Part shown: piece after piece, positions 32,750 to 41,325 of the stretch | How the letters are laid out: each line of letters begins with the position of its first letter | Position numbering within the stretch: position 1 is the stretch's first letter | Source of the DNA: Lactobacillus sp. CBA3605 | GTDB lineage: Bacteria > Bacillota > Bacilli > Lactobacillales > Lactobacillaceae | DNA length: 64,000 nucleotides | Direction of reading: 5' to 3' | Assembly (NCBI RefSeq): GCF_002970915.1 | Contig: NZ_CP027190.1 | Coordinates: forward strand, 2,170,001 to 2,234,000 | Program-made: the position numbers and the translations under genes | Notes under the pieces: generated by a model | What the model was told of the DNA's origin: nothing | What the model saw: the letters and a program-made list of their open reading frames with translations, nothing else | Database searches by the model: none

Positions 32750-34173
32750 TGAATTTTGAAACGACTATTGGGCTAGAAGTCCACGTTGAATTAAAAACCA
32801 ATTCAAAAATCTTTAGTCCGTCACCCGTTCAATTTGGGGCGGAACCTAATGCCAATACGAACGTGATTGACTGGGGTTATCCAGGGGTTTTACCAACGGC
32901 TAACCAAGGGGTTGTTGAAGCTGGGATTAAAACGGCAACAGCCTTACATGCCCAGATTGAATCTGAAACTTATTTTGATCGTAAAAACTACTTTTATCCA
33001 GATAATCCCAAAGCTTATCAAATTTCACAGCACGAAAAGCCATTAGCCCATGATGGTTGGCTTGAAATTGAAGTCGATGGCGAAAAGAAACGAATCGGTA
33101 TCGAAGAAATGCATATTGAAGAAGATGCGGGTAAGAATACCCATGAAAATGACTATTCTTACGTGGATTTGAACCGACAAGGGACACCATTAATTGAAAT
33201 TGTGTCGAAACCAGAACTGAGTTCACCAGCAGAAGCTTATGCATACTGTGAAGCCTTACGGCAACGGGTGCAATTTACTGGGGTTTCCGATGTTAAGATG
33301 GAAGAAGGGTCAATGCGGGTCGACGTCAATATTTCCATTCGACCAGCAGGTTCAGATAAATACGGGGTCAAAACCGAAATGAAGAACTTGAACTCTTTCA
33401 ACTACGTTCGCAAGTCCCTCGAATTTGAGGAACAACGCCAACAACGGGTCTTAATGTCTGGTGGCAAAGTGCAACAAGAGACGCGGCGTTTTGATGAAAC
33501 CACGGGTCAAACTATTTTAATGCGGGTTAAGGAAGGTAGCGATGATTACCGTTATTTCCCAGAACCAGATGTGCCCGTTGTTGAAATCAGTGATGACTGG
33601 ATTGCTTCAATCAAGCGTGACTTACCAGAAATGCCTGGGTCACGGCGCGAACGTTACGTGCACGATTTTGGCTTAACGGCTTATGATGCCGGTGTCTTGA
33701 CGCAGACTAAAGAAATGTCAGATTTCTTTGATGCCACGGTTGCAGCTGGTGCAGATCCTAAGTTGACTTCGAACTACTTGCAAGGGGACGTTAATGCGTT
33801 CTTGAACGAAAATCGGGTCGACTTACAAGCAACGCAGCTCACGCCAAAGAATTTAGCCGGTATGATTAAGATGTTGACGGACGAAACGATTTCAAGTAAA
33901 ATCGCGAAGAAAGTCTTCAAGGCAATCATGCAAGGTGAAGATCCGGTTAAGTGGGTCAACGACAAGGGCTTAGTTCAATTGTCAGATCCAGCTAAATTAC
34001 AACCGATTATTGATGGTGTTTTGAGCAATAATCAACAATCAATTGATGACTTTAAGAACGGGAAAGACCGAGCAGTTGGCTTCTTAGTAGGTCAAATCAT
34101 GAAGCAAACCCATGGTCAAGCTAACCCGAAAGTCGTTAACCAATTATTAATGACGGCTTTAAAAGCACGGTAA
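32749..34173 (+). CDS. gatB: Asp-tRNA(Asn)/Glu-tRNA(Gln) amidotransferase subunit B
   Basis: Kinase and amidotransferase subunit that activates the tRNA-bound Glu or Asp with ATP. 474 aa. The N-terminal motif [19 protein letters not shown], the middle [27 protein letters not shown] and [11 protein letters not shown] are diagnostic; the C-terminal YqeY-like tail that binds tRNA is complete. ATG 32749 shares a base with the gatA stop. Confidence 0.98.
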   Translation: MNFETTIGLEVHVELKTNSKIFSPSPVQFGAEPNANTNVIDWGYPGVLPTANQGVVEAGIKTATALHAQIESETYFDRKNYFYPDNPKAYQISQHEKPLAHDGWLEIEVDGEKKRIGIEEMHIEEDAGKNTHENDYSYVDLNRQGTPLIEIVSKPELSSPAEAYAYCEALRQRVQFTGVSDVKMEEGSMRVDVNISIRPAGSDKYGVKTEMKNLNSFNYVRKSLEFEEQRQQRVLMSGGKVQQETRRFDETTGQTILMRVKEGSDDYRYFPEPDVPVVEISDDWIASIKRDLPEMPGSRRERYVHDFGLTAYDAGVLTQTKEMSDFFDATVAAGADPKLTSNYLQGDVNAFLNENRVDLQATQLTPKNLAGMIKMLTDETISSKIAKKVFKAIMQGEDPVKWVNDKGLVQLSDPAKLQPIIDGVLSNNQQSIDDFKNGKDRAVGFLVGQIMKQTHGQANPKVVNQLLMTALKAR

Positions 34174-34212
34174 ATTCTAAAAATTATGGTCAGACGCGGA
34201 GGAAGAATTAAC

Positions 34213-35223
34213 ATGCGTAAACGGGCACGAATCATTTATAACCCGACATCTGGCCGTGAAGCCTTGGCTCACGACCTCGTTGAAATTTTAGATATCTTTG
34301 AACAAGCCGGGTACGAAACCAGTGCCTATGCCACTACGCCAGCACCTAATTCAGCAGCTGATGAAGCTCGTCGGTGTGCGAAAGATGGCTTTGAATTGCT
34401 CGTTGCCGCTGGCGGTGATGGGACCATCAATCAAGTGGTTAACGGGATTGCAGGGCTGAAACGACGACCTAAAATGGCTATTATCCCAGCTGGGACGACG
34501 AATGATTATGCTCGGGCGTTACGCATTCCCCGTAATGATCCAGTTGCAGCGGCTAAAGTTATTTTAAAGAATCAGACGGTCAACATGGATATCGGTCAAG
34601 CTGGCGAGCAGTATTTTATTAATATCGCAGCTGGTGGTTTATTGACGGAATTGACCTATGATGTCCCGTCACAATTAAAATCAATCTTTGGTTATGCAGC
34701 CTACTTAGCTAAGGGTGCCGAGCTATTACCCCGGGTGAAGCCAGTTGAGATGGACTTGAAATATGACGACGGTCATTTCACCGGGAAAGCTTCGATGTTC
34801 TTCTTAGCCCTGACTAATTCGGTCGGTGGCTTTGAACAAATTGTCCCAGATGCTTCGTTGGATGATGGCAAATTTACGATGATTATCGTGAAGACGAGTA
34901 ATCTCGCTAAAATTTTACATTTAATGACGTTAGTCTTAAATGGCGGTCGGCATATCAATGATCCTAGCATTATTTATGTGAAGACGAATAAGGTCGTTGC
35001 TAAACCAGTTAAAGACCGGTTAATGATTAACCTGGACGGCGAATACGGCGGTGATGCGCCGATGATTTTCCGTGATTTGAAGCAACATATTGAAATGTTT
35101 GCGGATACGGATCGGATTCCTGATGAAGCCATCACAGATCCTGAAATTCAAGATGCTGAACGTAATTTTGTTTCTGCGGTAGACCAATTACCAAAGGCCG
35201 CAGCTGATTCAGAAACTGAATAG
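34213..35223 (+). CDS. dagK: Diacylglycerol kinase, DagK/YegS lipid-kinase family
   Basis: Soluble lipid kinase (336 aa) that phosphorylates diacylglycerol, recycling it after lipoteichoic acid synthesis. The ATP-binding motif AAGGDGTINQVVNG is at residues 65-78. The start ATG 34213 follows GAGGAAG; the in-frame ATG at 34186 has no box. It has an extended acidic tail after about residue 300. It is the last gene of the pcrA run and is followed by a hairpin terminator. Confidence 0.93.
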   Translation: MRKRARIIYNPTSGREALAHDLVEILDIFEQAGYETSAYATTPAPNSAADEARRCAKDGFELLVAAGGDGTINQVVNGIAGLKRRPKMAIIPAGTTNDYARALRIPRNDPVAAAKVILKNQTVNMDIGQAGEQYFINIAAGGLLTELTYDVPSQLKSIFGYAAYLAKGAELLPRVKPVEMDLKYDDGHFTGKASMFFLALTNSVGGFEQIVPDASLDDGKFTMIIVKTSNLAKILHLMTLVLNGGRHINDPSIIYVKTNKVVAKPVKDRLMINLDGEYGGDAPMIFRDLKQHIEMFADTDRIPDEAITDPEIQDAERNFVSAVDQLPKAAADSETE

Positions 35224-35233
35224 CTTGCTTAAA

Positions 35234-35276
35234 TTACCGTTTACCGATACAATGGTGGACGGTAATTTTTTTAACA
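35234..35276 (+). terminator. Terminator of the pcrA-dagK operon
   Basis: ATTACCGT(TTACC) paired with (GGTGG)ACGGTAAT and a T-run of seven. Confidence 0.8.
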
Positions 35277-35356
35277 CGGCTAGTGGAAAATGGCTAACCG
35301 AGACCGTTTCAAAAAAATAAAAACTCATCTAATCAGAAAGAAAAAAGAGGAAATTA

Positions 35357-36733
35357 ATGAAAACCACTTTACCAGTTTATAAGGACCAAGTCTTAGATGT
35401 CGAGATTATGGACCTCACTTATCAAGGCATGGGAGTTGCTAAAGTTGACAACTACCCAATCTTTATTGAAAATGCCTTACCAGAAGAAAAGATGGCCATT
35501 AAGGTCACTAAAACGACTAAGAACTTTGCATTTGGTGAAATTGAACAAATCAAACAGGTTAGTCCACATCGGGTTAATCCCAAGGGGCGTGTTTATCGTC
35601 AAACCGGGATTGCACCTTTGCAACATTTGGAATACAGTGAACAATTAAAGTTCAAACAACATCAGATTGAAGAATTATTTACTAAGATTCACATGGATGA
35701 TGTGGAAGTCTTACCAACCATTGGGATGGAAAATCCGACGCAATATCGGAATAAGGCGCAAGTGCCAGTCCGCCAGGTGCAAGGTAAATTAACAACTGGC
35801 TTTTACAAAAAGGGTAGTCATCAATTAATGCCGATTGAAGATTATTATATTCAGGACCCTGAGATTGATAAGGCAATCGTTATTGTGCGCGATATCTTAC
35901 GGAAGTATCACGAAACACCATTCGATGAATTTCACCATAGTGGGACCATTCGGACGATTATGGTTCGTCGGGGCTATTACAGTCATGAAATGATGATTGT
36001 CATTGTGACGCGGACGAAACATTTACCAATGGCTGATGTAGTGGTAGAAGAGATTCAAGCTGCTTTACCAGAAGTCGTAAGCATTATCCAAAACGTGAAT
36101 CAAAAGCGGACTAACGTCATTTTAGGACCGGTTAACAACGTGTTAGCTGGTAAGTCCACTATTAATGACCAATTGTTAGGATTGACGTTTGCGATTTCAG
36201 CACCATCATTTTATCAAGTGAATCCACAGCAAACTGAAAAGCTTTACCAAATGGCAATTGACCAGGCTGGGTTGACCGGTAATGAAACTGTGATTGATGC
36301 TTATTCTGGGATTGGGACCATTTCATTAACCATGGCACAACATGCTAAGCAAGTGTATGGGGTCGATATTGTACCTGCAGCGATTGATAATGCCCGCCAA
36401 AATGCGGATAAAAATGGTATTAGTAATGCTAAGTTTGTCTTGGGCAGTGCTGAAAAAGTAATGGCTAAGTGGCAAGAAGACGGCGTTAAGCCGGATGTCG
36501 TTGTCGTTGATCCACCACGTAAGGGTCTTGACGAAGCCTTTATTGAGAGTACAGCGGCGATGGGGCCTAAACGGGTGGTTTATATTAGTTGTAACCCATC
36601 AACGTTGGTTCGTGATGTGCAACGTTTCGGCGAACACGGCTATCATATTAGCGCGCCAATTCAACCAGTGGACCAATTCCCACAAACGCCACATATTGAA
36701 AGTGTGACTGTCTTAGAACGCACAGAAAAATAG
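35357..36733 (+). CDS. rlmCD: 23S rRNA (uracil-C5)-methyltransferase, RlmCD/RumA type
   Basis: SAM-dependent enzyme (458 aa) that makes 5-methyluridine in 23S rRNA. It has an N-terminal TRAM RNA-binding domain (about 1-66), a central RNA domain and a C-terminal Rossmann methyltransferase: DAYSGIGTISLTMA near 314, VVVVDPPRKGLDEAF near 378 and catalytic Cys in YISCNPSTLVRDVQ near 413. The family's iron-sulfur Cys cluster is not evident in the linker, as in the Gram-positive RlmCD branch. Single gene with its own terminator. Confidence 0.92.
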   Translation: MKTTLPVYKDQVLDVEIMDLTYQGMGVAKVDNYPIFIENALPEEKMAIKVTKTTKNFAFGEIEQIKQVSPHRVNPKGRVYRQTGIAPLQHLEYSEQLKFKQHQIEELFTKIHMDDVEVLPTIGMENPTQYRNKAQVPVRQVQGKLTTGFYKKGSHQLMPIEDYYIQDPEIDKAIVIVRDILRKYHETPFDEFHHSGTIRTIMVRRGYYSHEMMIVIVTRTKHLPMADVVVEEIQAALPEVVSIIQNVNQKRTNVILGPVNNVLAGKSTINDQLLGLTFAISAPSFYQVNPQQTEKLYQMAIDQAGLTGNETVIDAYSGIGTISLTMAQHAKQVYGVDIVPAAIDNARQNADKNGISNAKFVLGSAEKVMAKWQEDGVKPDVVVVDPPRKGLDEAFIESTAAMGPKRVVYISCNPSTLVRDVQRFGEHGYHISAPIQPVDQFPQTPHIESVTVLERTEK

Positions 36734-36773
36734 TTATTAAACGCTGGTGCTATGGCATTTAGCAATGACAGAA

Positions 36774-36821
36774 AGTGTACTAATTCTAATTTTGATGATT
36801 GGAATTAGTATACTTTTTTTG
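36774..36821 (+). terminator. Terminator after rlmCD
   Basis: AGTGTACTAATTC paired with GAATTAGTATACT (one G-U) plus a T-run. Confidence 0.88.
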
Positions 36822-37100
36822 TTGGCGGGTCGGGTGTTCTAAGTCCTATTTCGATAGTTGAGTATGCGAGTGTCCGGTTTGGCAAGTCGTATTAATTATG
36901 GTAGTGAAGGTTTGGTTAAGAGTTGATATGGGCACCCTTTGTGGCGGGTGAGAAAATAGCCTGATTTAGTGCAGCGGGTTGAGTTGACAAGTACGATATT
37001 GCATTTTAGCTATTTTGCTTGAAAGAAGGAAAATTTGCAGGACATTTGTGTACTCGACGTATAATATTAATAAACGAAGATTATTAAGGTAGGTAGCAGG
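36822..37100 (+). promoter_or_regulatory. Upstream region of the Mrr gene
   Basis: A gene-free stretch; no repeat or RNA structure is apparent. A -10 TATAAT at 37060-37065 with a weak TTGCAG 19 bases upstream is the likely promoter for the Mrr gene. The left part (36822-36960) is GC-richer and shows nothing recognisable. Short frames on the opposite strand here look like shadows. Confidence 0.5.
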
Positions 37101-37994
37101 ATGGCAAATCGACAAATTGAAATAGAAAATAAAGCAATGAAAGAAATCCTCATTGCTATGCATAACCTTGGCGGACAGGTTACAAGAAAACAAGTACTGC
37201 AAGAACTTCGTGATAACTCTGAGGTGTTCAGTGAGAAACAAATCGATGAGGTTCGGATATCGAAGAAAAGTGGCAAACCTTACCACCCATTTCAATGGAA
37301 ATTTAACTTCGCAGTAAAATATCTGATTCTTTCTGGATGCATTGATACTGAGAGTGGACACGAGTTGGAACTTTCTAAAAAGGGCCGTAATGTGGATTTG
37401 ATTAATTTTGATGCTGATAGGGATGTAAGATCGGTTTCTGCAAGTAAGTGGCCTCATCACAAATCAAAGGTTAATATCGAAACTGATGTTACCAATTCAG
37501 ATACTGATCAAGATGATTCAGAAGAAATGGAAGAGCCGTGGCGTCAGCAATTATTGGGTGGATTGATGAAGATGAATCCTAAGAAGTTTGAACTTTTTTG
37601 TCGGGGATTGCTTACCAAAATGGGCATAGATGTCAACGATGAAGTTGGCGTTCAGTATGTAGCGGATGGCGGTCTAGATGGTTTTGGCTATGTTCGTTCT
37701 GATGATTACCGCACTACGAGGGTAGCTCTTCAGGCCAAGCGTTGGCAAGGGAAAGTATCAGCTCCAGAGATTGATAAGTTTCGTGGAGCGATGGATAAGT
37801 TTAACGCCGAATTTGGTATTTTCATCACTAATTCTGATTTTACCAGGGAGGCAGTTAGGACAGCTCGGGCAGGTACTCGTATTATTACATTGATTAATGG
37901 CGATCAGATCTGTGATTTGGTTGCAAAGTACAACTACTATGTTGAACCAGTAACGACTTACCGGCTGAAGGAGTTTTATTTGGATAAAGATTAA
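37101..37994 (+). CDS. mrr: Mrr-type restriction endonuclease
   Basis: Probable type IV (modification-dependent) restriction enzyme, 297 aa. The N-terminal winged-helix Mrr_N-like domain spans about 1-95, an acidic linker about 118-148, and the PD-(D/E)xK catalytic domain about 150-290. The active-site set is visible: GGLDGFGYV near 190 and QAKRW near 211, preceded by KKFELFCRGLLTKMG. No methyltransferase or specificity gene is adjacent. Codon use and base composition look more AT-rich than the flanking core genes, suggesting acquisition. Confidence 0.85.
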   Translation: MANRQIEIENKAMKEILIAMHNLGGQVTRKQVLQELRDNSEVFSEKQIDEVRISKKSGKPYHPFQWKFNFAVKYLILSGCIDTESGHELELSKKGRNVDLINFDADRDVRSVSASKWPHHKSKVNIETDVTNSDTDQDDSEEMEEPWRQQLLGGLMKMNPKKFELFCRGLLTKMGIDVNDEVGVQYVADGGLDGFGYVRSDDYRTTRVALQAKRWQGKVSAPEIDKFRGAMDKFNAEFGIFITNSDFTREAVRTARAGTRIITLINGDQICDLVAKYNYYVEPVTTYRLKEFYLDKD

Positions 37995-38021
37995 AGGCAG
38001 CTGCCAAATGAGGAAAAGTTT

Positions 38022-38423
38022 ATGAAATTTATTCAGTATAATCTATCGGGAAAAATCGTTGAGCAATATTCTTGTGACTTCGATCAATTAACTGACAATC
38101 CTATCGGCGAAAAAGTAAAAGTTACAATGGACGATGGCAAAATGTATATCGGTTTTTTTGATACTTTTATCGGGCAAGGCATAATTCAAGCAGTTGAAAT
38201 TAGTCAGTATGATTTAGATGAAGAGACATCTAAGTTAAGGAGTTTCAATAGCATAGTAACCTTTGTTCCAACTAATAGAATTACTAAACTAGAAGCGATT
38301 TTACATAGTAATCCACGATGGGGTATACGACCGACTAACAAGTTTGAGTTTTCTAAGCCAGTAAAGATAGAACTAGATCAGTTTAAAAACTGGCCTACAA
38401 AAAACAGCACCCAGCCAAAATAG
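38022..38423 (+). CDS. Hypothetical protein downstream of mrr
   Basis: 133 aa, not recognised. The start ATG 38022 has AGGAAAAG at good distance, 28 bases after the mrr stop. The middle holds GEKVKVTMDDGKMYIGFF, the kind of short beta-rich segment seen in SH3/Sm-like barrels, and the tail is polar. No membrane segment or signal peptide. It is AT-rich like mrr and shares its terminator, so it is likely part of the same transferred unit; it may be a companion of the nuclease. Confidence 0.65.
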   Translation: MKFIQYNLSGKIVEQYSCDFDQLTDNPIGEKVKVTMDDGKMYIGFFDTFIGQGIIQAVEISQYDLDEETSKLRSFNSIVTFVPTNRITKLEAILHSNPRWGIRPTNKFEFSKPVKIELDQFKNWPTKNSTQPK

Positions 38424-38472
38424 CCGAGTGCCGCGCATTCTAAAGTTTCACATCTTAACTTTAAGCACCTCA

Positions 38473-38522
38473 CCATCTTTGAACGTGAACTCCATGTAGC
38501 GCTTAAAGATGGTGATTTTTTT
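38473..38522 (+). terminator. Terminator after the mrr unit
   Basis: CACCATCTTT paired with AAAGATGGTG around a 25-base loop, then a T-run of eight. Confidence 0.85.
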
Positions 38523-38530
38523 TGTTCTTT

Positions 38531-39436
38531 TTACTGATTAGTTAATGTCTTTTTGAAATGCTCAGCAACCTGATTAGCTGCTTGTCGAACTTGTTTCGGA
38601 TGGTCATAAAAACTAAAGTGTTGTCCTTTGTCCCAAATTAATTGTTTAGGTCCAGCAAGCTGTTCATAGACTTTGCTGGCTTGTGCTGGATAGGCAGCCA
38701 TCTTGGAATGAACAATTAGTGTAGGTGCAATTACTTTAGCGGCATTAGTAATCGCATCAGTTGTGAGAAAAGCATCCCATGCCATAACCGCCATTTCATT
38801 GCGCCATTGCGTTACATTCCCTCGTTGTTTTGATAAATAATATGGCATCGGTACAGTATTAACCGCCTTAGGGTTAATTGGATGGTATGCGGGAATCATG
38901 TCAACGATACCAGTCTGTTCATATTTGGTGCGGGCGGCTTTAGCAGCAGCATGTTTTTTTTCAACACCATTAAATAGACTGGGCTCAAAAAATGAGCCGG
39001 CAACAGTTGCAACAGCCTCAACGCTTGGATCAGCTGCAGCTGCCTGAAGGACTGTTGTCCCTGATGTGCAAATACCCAGCAAACCGACTGCGGAAATGTC
39101 TTGACGGTGCTGTAAGTAGGTACGTGCAGCCAAAATATCGGTTGCCTTACTTTCGGGATCTTCAAATTGACGAATTTTACCGCTACTTTCACCGTAGTTT
39201 CGATAATCGATTGCTAGTCCAATAATTCCTCTGCGGGCCATTTCGCCGGCGTAAATACCGCTCATCTGCTCTTTGACGGATGAAAATGAGCCACCAATAA
39301 CTGCTGCCAAGTATTGATGAGAGGCACTATAATCTTTTGGGACGTAAAGATGGCCGACAACTGTGCCATCACTGCTGGGAAAAGAAACTGTTTGGGGCTT
39401 AAATCCGTTATGAAGTGCGTTTAATTTTTTTGTCAT
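38531..39436 (-). CDS. Alpha/beta hydrolase with Cys at the nucleophile position
   Basis: 301 aa soluble alpha/beta hydrolase of the dienelactone hydrolase/YcjY-like branch. The oxyanion region GGSFSSVKEQMSGIYA is near residue 48 and the DYRNYGESSG turn near 77. The nucleophile elbow is LGICTSGTT, so C123 sits where most hydrolases have Ser. The last His is near residue 274 (GQHFSFYD). It is divergent from a TetR gene with a perfect palindrome between them, so that regulator probably controls it. Substrate unknown; an organic-compound or toxin-clearing role is possible. Confidence 0.83.
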   Translation of the reverse strand: MTKKLNALHNGFKPQTVSFPSSDGTVVGHLYVPKDYSASHQYLAAVIGGSFSSVKEQMSGIYAGEMARRGIIGLAIDYRNYGESSGKIRQFEDPESKATDILAARTYLQHRQDISAVGLLGICTSGTTVLQAAAADPSVEAVATVAGSFFEPSLFNGVEKKHAAAKAARTKYEQTGIVDMIPAYHPINPKAVNTVPMPYYLSKQRGNVTQWRNEMAVMAWDAFLTTDAITNAAKVIAPTLIVHSKMAAYPAQASKVYEQLAGPKQLIWDKGQHFSFYDHPKQVRQAANQVAEHFKKTLTNQ

Positions 39437-39530
39437 TTTAAACTCCTTATATTTACAAAATGAATAATCAATAGTTAGCAGCTAAATACTGTCTTTTCTG
39501 CTAATAATATGTCATAAGTTAAGTTACGCT

Positions 39531-39580
39531 TGAAAGAATTAATACGTGGCAATGCATTAATTCTTTCATGTGTGTATAAT
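39531..39580. promoter_or_regulatory. Perfect operator palindrome and -10 between hydrolase and TetR genes
   Basis: TGAAAGAATTAAT (39531-39543) and its exact reverse complement ATTAATTCTTTCA (39556-39568) with a 12-base centre. A TATAAT (39575-39580) follows, so a protein bound here would cover the -35 of the TetR gene and likely the hydrolase promoter on the other strand. Confidence 0.75.
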
Positions 39581-39685
39581 AAGCTGTAGCGGCTTAACTT
39601 TCAATCGTTAATTTCGATGAATTCAAGCATTAATACACTGATTTTAAAAAAGTGTGTAGTATCTACTCAAAAAGAAGGCTTAATA

Positions 39686-40231
39686 ATGGTAAAAACCGAT
39701 CGTAGAATTTTAAAGACACAACTAGCAATAAAAAATGCCTTAGTCACGCTAATGACTGAAAAGGATTTTGAAAAGATTACTGTGAAAGATATTTGTCGTG
39801 TTGCCAATGTTGGTAATCGGACGTTCTATCTTCATTATTTTGATAAATATGATTTGCAAGATAAGCTGATTGCAGATCATATGCAGGCGCTTAGAAGCCT
39901 GTGTCAGCCGCAAAACACAATTAGTTTTAAAGCCGCCCATCTTATTTGGTTTAAGTATTTAAAAGACCATCAACAGTTTTTTTCAACGATGCTAAAAGGT
40001 CCGGGTGCATTAACCTTTCGAAAATATTTTCTAGCATTGATTATCGAACAATTAAAACACGATAAAAATATTTTTAAAGGACAAAATACTGAAATTGATG
40101 AAGGTCTAATCCTCACCTTTTTTGGGTCAGCAATTATTGGTGTTGCTGAGGATTATCTTTTACATGATGCTGCCGTTTCGATCGATGTCATTGCATCGCA
40201 ACTTAGTCAGTTATTGGAACGAAATATCTAA
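39686..40231 (+). CDS. TetR/AcrR-family regulator
   Basis: 181 aa from ATG 39686, which follows AAGAAGG; the frame is open further upstream to 39617 without a good box. The N-terminal helix-turn-helix (ITVKDICRVANVGNRTFYLH, about 32-51) is clear; the C-terminal domain resembles the TetR_C_33 type. It likely represses itself and the divergent hydrolase gene through the palindrome at 39531-39568. Confidence 0.88.
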   Translation: MVKTDRRILKTQLAIKNALVTLMTEKDFEKITVKDICRVANVGNRTFYLHYFDKYDLQDKLIADHMQALRSLCQPQNTISFKAAHLIWFKYLKDHQQFFSTMLKGPGALTFRKYFLALIIEQLKHDKNIFKGQNTEIDEGLILTFFGSAIIGVAEDYLLHDAAVSIDVIASQLSQLLERNI

Positions 40232-40499
40232 TTGTCATCGAGAAGAAGGGTGTTCTAGAAATTATTGAATGGGCTGAATGACTTGGCCGAACGGACCATA
40301 ATTAACATGAATGAAAATAACCGTGTATCAGACTGAAGATACGAAATATTGGACTAGCCAATTTGGGGAGTGAATTTCCTAGCAAACAATAAAATTTCAA
40401 CCTTGATAACAATCACCGCAGTTACCAGAACATCTGTTGTTATCGGTCTTATCAACGTTGTCTTATGTGTTGCACGTCAGTTGTAAATTCGCTATATAG
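40232..40499. other. Gene-free stretch with a possible relic reading frame
   Basis: No intact gene. The frame ending at about 40486 reads LANNKISTLITITAVTRTS and then VVIGLINVVLCVARQL before a stop, a hydrophobic stretch without a plausible start or upstream box. It could be the remains of a membrane protein gene, or chance. Confidence 0.25.
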
Positions 40500-40546
40500 C
40501 AAAAACCCCCAAGATTGGCTTTGATGTCCAACCTTGGGGGGTTATT
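40500..40546. terminator. Terminator of the MFS/DUF4811-like unit
   Basis: A stem (AACCCCCAAGATTGG with CCAACCTTGGGGGGTT) flanked by A-run and T-run. It ends the minus-strand pair and could also stop the TetR transcript. Confidence 0.85.
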
Positions 40547-40575
40547 TTAATCTGGATTAGGTGATTTTATCATAA

Positions 40576-41325
40576 TTAATGAATGGACCGGGCTTGCGCT
40601 TGTTTAACTAATTTTGCAATCATCGCTGGGGCTTGTTGCTCAGCCTGAGCGGTGGCTTTTTTTGTAATAGTTTTCGTCAAAGTTGCAATCTGAGTCTTAG
40701 TCATGTTTGGTTGTGCGGCAACGGCTTGTTTGACTTGTGCCTGCATGGCTGCCGTGACTTGCGTCTTGGCCTGAGCATCAATTGTTTTGGCCTGACTAGC
40801 CAACCATTTGGCTTGACTCACACTTAATGTGGCCCAAGTGCTCGGTATTTTAAAGGTATTGTGGTGACTGATCAAGGTCCGATGCGTCCCGGTCCAGCGA
40901 TAAAGTTCACGCCAAATATTGTTGTTATAAGTCCAACGTTTGGTTGTGGTGACCATTTTGGCCTTGGTGCTGGCCGTCGTGGTAACGTGATTACTGGTGG
41001 TCAAGCTAACCGCGGTGTGCTGTTGCTTAGTCGTTGCTGGGGTCTGATAAACGTAAACTTTTTCAGTATTAGATTTTTTGACAGGTTCATATAATAATAA
41101 ATCAACGTAATTATTTTTGACGGCGGAGTTTAACGTGGTTGTCGTTGTAGTAGTGGTGGTATGCATGCCCCAATGCCAATTATCGTTTCCAATCATTAAA
41201 ACTGCGGCTGCGGTTAAAATTAATAACCCACCACCACCGACAATAATTTTTTGCAGTGGTCGATTCAGTGCCAAGAAGCCCACAATAAAACCGAATAAAC
41301 CGATTAGTAAAATAATTAAAATCAT
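40576..41325 (-). CDS. DUF4811-like membrane protein, partner of the MFS exporter
   Basis: 249 aa. Two hydrophobic segments at the N-terminus (about 1-20 and 28-47) are followed by an extracytoplasmic tail with a run of Thr (near 57-64) and a helical, Ala/Gln-rich C-terminus rich in KAQAQ patterns (about 175-249). It overlaps the exporter gene by four bases, so it should be made with it. I think it belongs to DUF4811, found beside DHA2 exporters in lactobacilli; no biochemical role known to me. Confidence 0.7.
   Translation of the reverse strand: MILIILLIGLFGFIVGFLALNRPLQKIIVGGGGLLILTAAAVLMIGNDNWHWGMHTTTTTTTTTLNSAVKNNYVDLLLYEPVKKSNTEKVYVYQTPATTKQQHTAVSLTTSNHVTTTASTKAKMVTTTKRWTYNNNIWRELYRWTGTHRTLISHHNTFKIPSTWATLSVSQAKWLASQAKTIDAQAKTQVTAAMQAQVKQAVAAQPNMTKTQIATLTKTITKKATAQAEQQAPAMIAKLVKQAQARSIH

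Noticed and set aside
36966..37460. 164-codon minus-strand frame opposite mrr
   Set aside because: Antisense to a clear gene, with Cys/Phe-rich composition typical of shadow frames.
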